DNA of 37,994 bases from CAZFLD01 sp964519835. GTDB taxonomy: Bacteria; Spirochaetota; Spirochaetia; DSM-27196; CAZFLD01. The position numbers and the translations under genes were made by a program. The stretch's first letter is position 1; each line of letters begins with the position of its first letter. The notes under the pieces were generated by a model, which was not told where the DNA came from, did no database searches, and saw only the letters and a program-made list of their open reading frames with translations. The stretch is from contig CAZFLD010000038.1 of the NCBI GenBank assembly GCA_964519835.1, forward strand, positions 1 to 37,994, given 5' to 3'. Positions 34,596-37,994 of this stretch are shown piece after piece.

Positions 34596-35743
34596 CACCG
34601 GCCGGCACGCGGCCCTGCGGTACCGGGCGCACCGTTTGGTGCAACGATCAACAGCGCCCTCGAGTTCCTGCTCGACCGCGGTGCCGAGCTTGGCTTTTGT
34701 ACCAAAAACGTCTCAGGATATGGCGGCCACATAGAATACGGAGATCGAGGGCCGATCGTAGGGGTCCTCGTCCATGTCGATGTCGTGCCCGCCGGCGAAG
34801 GCTGGGTTCACGGGCCGTTCGACGGGACCGTGGACGGCGGAAGCATTTACGGTCGTGGGGCCGCAGACGACAAGGGACCGGCCGTTGCGGCCCTCTACTC
34901 CCTCAAGACCATCGCCGATCAGGTCTCGGAGCCCCCTGTGCGATGGCGGCTTTTCCCCGGATGCCACCTATCCCCTGTACAACCGGGAGATGGGCATCAT
35001 AGACATCGAGCTCTCCGCCAAACGGACGGCCGGCCGGATCGTCGATGATCTCGAAGCGGGGTCGGCTTGTGGCACGCGGGCGGTCGGCCCACGGAGGCCG
35101 GCCCCACGAGGGCTTAAACGCCGGCGCCGTCCTCTTGGACGCCGTATCGGAGCTGGCAGGCGCCGATGACACGAGGGTGAAAGACAAGAAGGTTGAACCG
35201 GAGCTTCGAGCCCTTCGGCGACTAATCGGGTACGAGACACAGGGCCACTCCCTCGGCATTGCGGCGCACGATGAAGAATCGGGCCCACTGTCCGTCAATC
35301 TTGGGACACTCACGGTAGGCCCGAACAGCGTTACCTGTGGACTCAACATACGCTACCCGGTCACGAAGTCCTGGCAGCGCATCGGCGCAGCACTCGAGCG
35401 GACGGTGGGTCCGTTTGGGTTTTCGACACGGGTCATCAATCACCTCGAGCCGCTTTTTGTACCCTCGGAATCCCCCGTTGTTCGGTCTCTCCTCGATTCG
35501 TACGCGACCATCACGGGAGTGACGGAGCGACCGCGGTCCATGCCCGGCGGGACCTATGCGCGCCTTCTTCAGGGCCGGGGCGTCGCCTTTGGGGCAGGTT
35601 TCGAAGGCGACGACAACCGCGCCCACAGACCGGACGAGTTTGTGACAATCGATGCACTCCTCCGTCACGGTGTTATCTCGACCCACGCTCTCTTCGAGCT
35701 TGGCAGGCTCTATGCCGACGAACGCTACGCCGAGCCTCGTTGA
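34596..35743 (+). pseudogene. decayed PepV-like dipeptidase (M20 family), truncated and frameshifted
   Basis: M20 dipeptidase sequence appears in three frames in turn. From 34596 to about 34930 one frame reads GAPFGATINSALEFLLDRG, then VGVLVHVDVVPAGEGWVHG (metal His and Asp) and IYGRGAADDKGP. From about 34940 a second frame gives CDGGFSPDATYPLYNREMGI. From 35045 a third gives LVARGRSAHGGRPHEGLNAG through FVTIDALLRHGVISTHAL to the stop. The first ~50 residues are missing, as is the Glu-Glu catalytic/metal region that should lie between the first two pieces, and the lid is shortened. At least two frameshifts and two deletions are implied. It begins directly after the exporter's stop and would have been a Xaa-His/PepV peptidase. 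As it stands it cannot make an active enzyme. Confidence 0.85.
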
Positions 35744-35775
35744 CAGCGCGCCACGCAACTTGGGATAATCACAGG

Positions 35776-36801
35776 ATGTGCCAGACGCCACAGACGCCGA
35801 AAAGAATATCCGACCTTAGCCTGGAAAGCCTACCGGGACCACCATCGGTCCCTTCCTTTCGCGTCGAGCGCTATATCGGCGATGAGCTTGCCGTCGGACT
35901 CGAGCACTTCAGCTCCGAAGATAGAGAGCTCGTCCTCGAGCTGTACAAGCGCCTCCGGACCGCCCTCCGGGTCGCTCAGGACGGTATCAAAGAAAACGAC
36001 ACACTCTCCGCGGTCCGGCGTCTCGAGGATGTTGATCTGCGCACCTTTTTGCTACGATTTTCACGGGCCTTTGGCACTACCGGCCTGGTCGGGATCGAGC
36101 ACGAACGCAGCCGACAGATTCTGCATGATATTCGTGGCAGTGCCCTATCGATAGTAAACGCACGTATCGATCTCACATTGATGCTCGGGAGCGACGCCGA
36201 CCAGGACGACCTCGTCGGCGTGTTTACCTCTATCAGAGACCATCTCAAAATCCTTCGAAACTGCGTAGCAGATATCGACCCGGAACGGCGGCGGCACGAC
36301 TCGGAACGGACGACACATACGGCCGGGCTGCTCAGAGAGAAGTGGTCCAATTACAAAACAGATTCGGCCAGGATTCACTACGTCTCGGACTTCGACGGGG
36401 ATCTATCGAGCTGCTGTCTCGAGTTCTCGAGTCTTGAACGGGTCCTGTACAACCTCACGAACAACGCCATCAGGCACGCCACCGACGGCGAGGTGTGGTT
36501 TTTTGTTACTCAGGTTGCCGATCGTGAAGGCCCGGGCAGCGCGAAGTTTGTCTTTGCCAACGCCGTCGAGACGGCGGAACGGGAGAAGCTTGTCTCGGAG
36601 TTTGGCCGGCAAATTGGCGACCTGTTTACAGGAGGATTTAGTATCGGCGGATCCGGTGTCGGTCTGCGTGTGGTGGCCGATCTTGTAAAAAACGCCTACG
36701 GCATCGACACGATCAAGGAGCTTCTGGACGGCGGCTACGTCGGGGCGGAGCTTCGCAACGATGTCTTTGTAACCTGGGTCCACTGGCCTATTCTGGGATA
36801 G
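35776..36801 (+). CDS. soluble histidine-kinase-like protein with HATPase domain
   Basis: A 342-residue cytoplasmic protein without membrane segments. Residues ~110-150 look like a dimerisation/H-box helix, RQILHDIRGSALSIVNARI (His117), and the C-terminal third is an HATPase_c domain with the N-box LERVLYNLTNNAIRHA and the G-box GGSGVGLRVVADLV. The first 100 residues have no recognised sensor domain. It resembles a kinase that senses through a partner or a single-domain input. Its end overlaps the convergent SUMF1 gene by 14 bases. ATG at 35776 is preferred to an open frame 12 codons longer. Confidence 0.75.
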   Translation: MCQTPQTPKRISDLSLESLPGPPSVPSFRVERYIGDELAVGLEHFSSEDRELVLELYKRLRTALRVAQDGIKENDTLSAVRRLEDVDLRTFLLRFSRAFGTTGLVGIEHERSRQILHDIRGSALSIVNARIDLTLMLGSDADQDDLVGVFTSIRDHLKILRNCVADIDPERRRHDSERTTHTAGLLREKWSNYKTDSARIHYVSDFDGDLSSCCLEFSSLERVLYNLTNNAIRHATDGEVWFFVTQVADREGPGSAKFVFANAVETAEREKLVSEFGRQIGDLFTGGFSIGGSGVGLRVVADLVKNAYGIDTIKELLDGGYVGAELRNDVFVTWVHWPILG

Positions 36802-37609
36802 GCGCCGCCAGCAGCCGAAAGCCGATGACGTAGTACGAGTAGGTCGGGAGGTTCCTGTGGCGAAGGGCGACACGCAGGCTGTTGTCGTTGTTGTTGCCCC
36901 AGGAGCCGCCCCGAAGAACACGCCGATCTCCGCTCGACGGTCCCGTCGGGTTCCTCTCGCTTCTACTCGGATAGCCGCCATACACATCCCAGCACCACTC
37001 CCATACGTTCCCGCTCATGTCGTAGAGACCAAGCTCGTTGGCCCTCTTGCCCGCCGCCGGTTCGGTCCCGCTGTTGGCGTTCGAGCCATACCAGCCTACG
37101 TCGTCGGCATTGTTGCTTCCCGCGTAGGTATAGCCCCGGCTCTGCCTTCCCCCTCGGGCTGCGTACTCCCATTCGGCCTCCGTCGGGAGCCGCCAGCCGT
37201 CGGCGCTCCGGTTCCACGTTACGTTTGTTCCGTCAATACGGTACGCCGGGGTCAGACCGTCCTGTCCGCTCAGCCAGTTCGCGTAGGCCACCGCGTCGTA
37301 CCAGGTGACGTTTATTGCCGGTCTGTTCCCCCGGCCCCAGCCCTCATCATTCGGCAGGTTCCGGCCCGTCGCCCGGGCGAATCGGTCGTAGGCGTCGAAG
37401 GTTACCTCCGTTGTCGTCATCAGAAAACTATCCAGCGTTACCGTCCGCACCGGCCGCTCATCGTCACTTCCACCGGTAGGCGATCCCATGTGGAAGCTGC
37501 CGCCTTCCACAAACCCGACCGGGGTTCTGCCGATGGAGCGTATGGTGTCCAGGCCCCATACGTTCGCGCCGATGCCCACCAACGCCAGCAAAAGCACTAT
37601 CCTTCTCAC
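36788..37609 (-). CDS. secreted SUMF1/FGE-fold protein with DGR-type variable C-terminus
   Basis: A 273-residue protein with a signal peptide (MRRIVLLLALVGIGANVWG) and a formylglycine-generating-enzyme/C-type-lectin-like domain: GGSFHMGSPTGGSDDERPV, then WRLPTEAEWEYAARGG, then MSGNVWEWCWDVYGGYPS and RVLRGGSWGN. The signal sequence lacks a lipobox Cys. The GTG start has a perfect AGGAGG 5 bases before it. Residues 236-262 form the variable segment described separately. By comparison with Treponema TvpA, it is probably a displayed ligand-binding protein, not an active sulfatase-modifying enzyme. A second copy lies 135 bases upstream in the same direction. Confidence 0.9.
   Translation of the reverse strand: MRRIVLLLALVGIGANVWGLDTIRSIGRTPVGFVEGGSFHMGSPTGGSDDERPVRTVTLDSFLMTTTEVTFDAYDRFARATGRNLPNDEGWGRGNRPAINVTWYDAVAYANWLSGQDGLTPAYRIDGTNVTWNRSADGWRLPTEAEWEYAARGGRQSRGYTYAGSNNADDVGWYGSNANSGTEPAAGKRANELGLYDMSGNVWEWCWDVYGGYPSRSERNPTGPSSGDRRVLRGGSWGNNNDNSLRVALRHRNLPTYSYYVIGFRLLAAPIPE
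36824..36904 (-). other. predicted DGR variable region (copy 1)
   Basis: 81 bases (27 codons, residues 236-262 of the first SUMF1-fold protein), running from the codon after RVLRGG to just before GFRL. Read on the coding strand it is rich in AAC and NNC codons (AAC AAC AAC GAC AAC AGC, later TAC TCG TAC TAC GTC ATC). Compared with copy 2, 24 bases differ in 15 codons, all at codon positions 1 or 2. All fit the replacement of adenines in a common template. The following conserved bases (GGCTTTCGG) would be part of the region initiating homing. Confidence 0.8.
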
Positions 37610-37744
37610 ACCGTCCTCCTATCGTTCCGTCGCCGACACCACCGTGAACCCGGGAAATTTCACCATCGGCCACGACGATGCGATCGACTCGTGGCGATAG
37701 ACACCCACGCTCCGACGTCATGGCGCGCTCGTAGCATAACGGCA

Positions 37745-37994
37745 TCAGCGCGCGGGCGCCGCCACCAACCGAAAGCCGCCGCCGCTGAGCGTGAGGGACG
37801 GGTCGAACCTGAGGCGAAGGGCGACACGCAGGTGGTTGACGACGCCGTTGCCCCAGCAGCCGCCCCGAAGAACGCGCCCATCTCCGCTCGACGGTCCCGT
37901 CGGGTTCCTCTCGCTTCTACTCGGATAACTGTCATATACATCCCAGCACCACTCCCATACGTTCCCACTCATGTCGTAAAGGCCAAGCTCGTTG
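37745..37994 (-). CDS. second SUMF1/FGE-fold variable protein, C-terminal part (cut by the right edge)
   Basis: Only the last ~82 codons are in the window. They read NELGLYDMSGNVWEWCWDVY, then DSYPSRSERNPTGPSSGDGR and VLRGGCWGN, then the variable part, ending GGGFRLVAAPAR. Outside the variable part it differs from the first gene at only 9 of the 136 adjoining bases, so the genes are tandem duplicates. It lies upstream of the first copy in the same direction, with 135 bases between them, most of which hold no recognisable gene or terminator. Confidence 0.9.
   Translation of the reverse strand, partial: NELGLYDMSGNVWEWCWDVYDSYPSRSERNPTGPSSGDGRVLRGGCWGNGVVNHLRVALRLRFDPSLTLSGGGFRLVAAPAR
37778..37858 (-). 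other. predicted DGR variable region (copy 2)
   Basis: 81 bases aligning without gaps to the copy 1 variable region. The protein changes are concentrated at NNC codons: AAC to GGC, AAC to GTC, TAC to CTC, TAC to AGC and ATC to GGC, while TGG, CTG CGT GTC GCC CTT CGC, AGG and CCG are identical. The codon ending (C or G) is the same in every one of the 27 codons. Confidence 0.8.

Overview
The window is bacterial, GC-rich and densely coded on both strands. No rRNA, tRNA, CRISPR array or insertion sequence was seen. A free-living member of the Spirochaetota is the best guess, with modest confidence. The pointers are an RRM-type RNA-binding protein, a secreted caspase/PEGA-like protein, a class 1 RlmN, and exported formylglycine-generating-enzyme-fold (SUMF1) proteins of the kind diversified in Treponema. 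No single marker gene settles the lineage.

Layout. 1-1.2 kb: an AT-richer edge with the remains of a toxin-antitoxin locus, in which a Gp49/HigB-type toxin is broken by stop codons and its HTH antitoxin is intact. 1.3-6.2 kb (minus): an MFS transporter, a voltage-sensor-like membrane protein with a KDDEPA repeat tail, a serine carboxypeptidase-like S10 protein and YqgE/AlgH. 6.3-8.4 kb: a membrane-anchored unknown, inorganic pyrophosphatase, a possible 40-residue protein and a sirtuin. 8.5-12.1 kb (plus): a remnant of a TrmH/SpoU methyltransferase, then a cation/proton antiporter, an EIIA protein with a C-terminal PII-like region and an ANK-like MOP-superfamily transporter. 12.2-18.1 kb (minus): a probable envelope-glycan operon (epimerase, UbiA-type polyprenyl-phosphate transferase, GtrA, GYD protein, ankyrin lipoprotein, PH-like membrane protein, GT-C-like membrane protein). 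18.1-21.7 kb: a methyltransferase, a CrtI-like oxidoreductase and an EamA transporter. 22-22.7 kb: an RRM protein with its own promoter and hairpin, and a small bipolar-charged protein.

22.7-34.6 kb (plus) is a long co-directional run, mostly with 4-base overlaps or very short gaps: an ABC-2 exporter pair, a PaaI-like thioesterase, a secreted caspase fused to an ABC peptide-binding domain, an aldo/keto reductase, a ferredoxin-NADP reductase-like flavoprotein, RlmN, and a heterodimeric ABC exporter. It ends in a decayed PepV-type dipeptidase gene, followed by a soluble histidine-kinase-like protein.

The right edge (36.8-38 kb, minus) holds the most exciting element: two tandem SUMF1-fold genes, the second cut by the window edge. 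Their C-terminal 81-base segments differ at 24 positions, all at first or second codon positions and all compatible with an adenine in a shared template. The adjoining 136 bases differ at only 9 positions. This is the signature of variable regions rewritten by a diversity-generating retroelement (DGR). No reverse transcriptase or template repeat is visible here, so the rest of the system should lie beyond the right edge or elsewhere in the genome.
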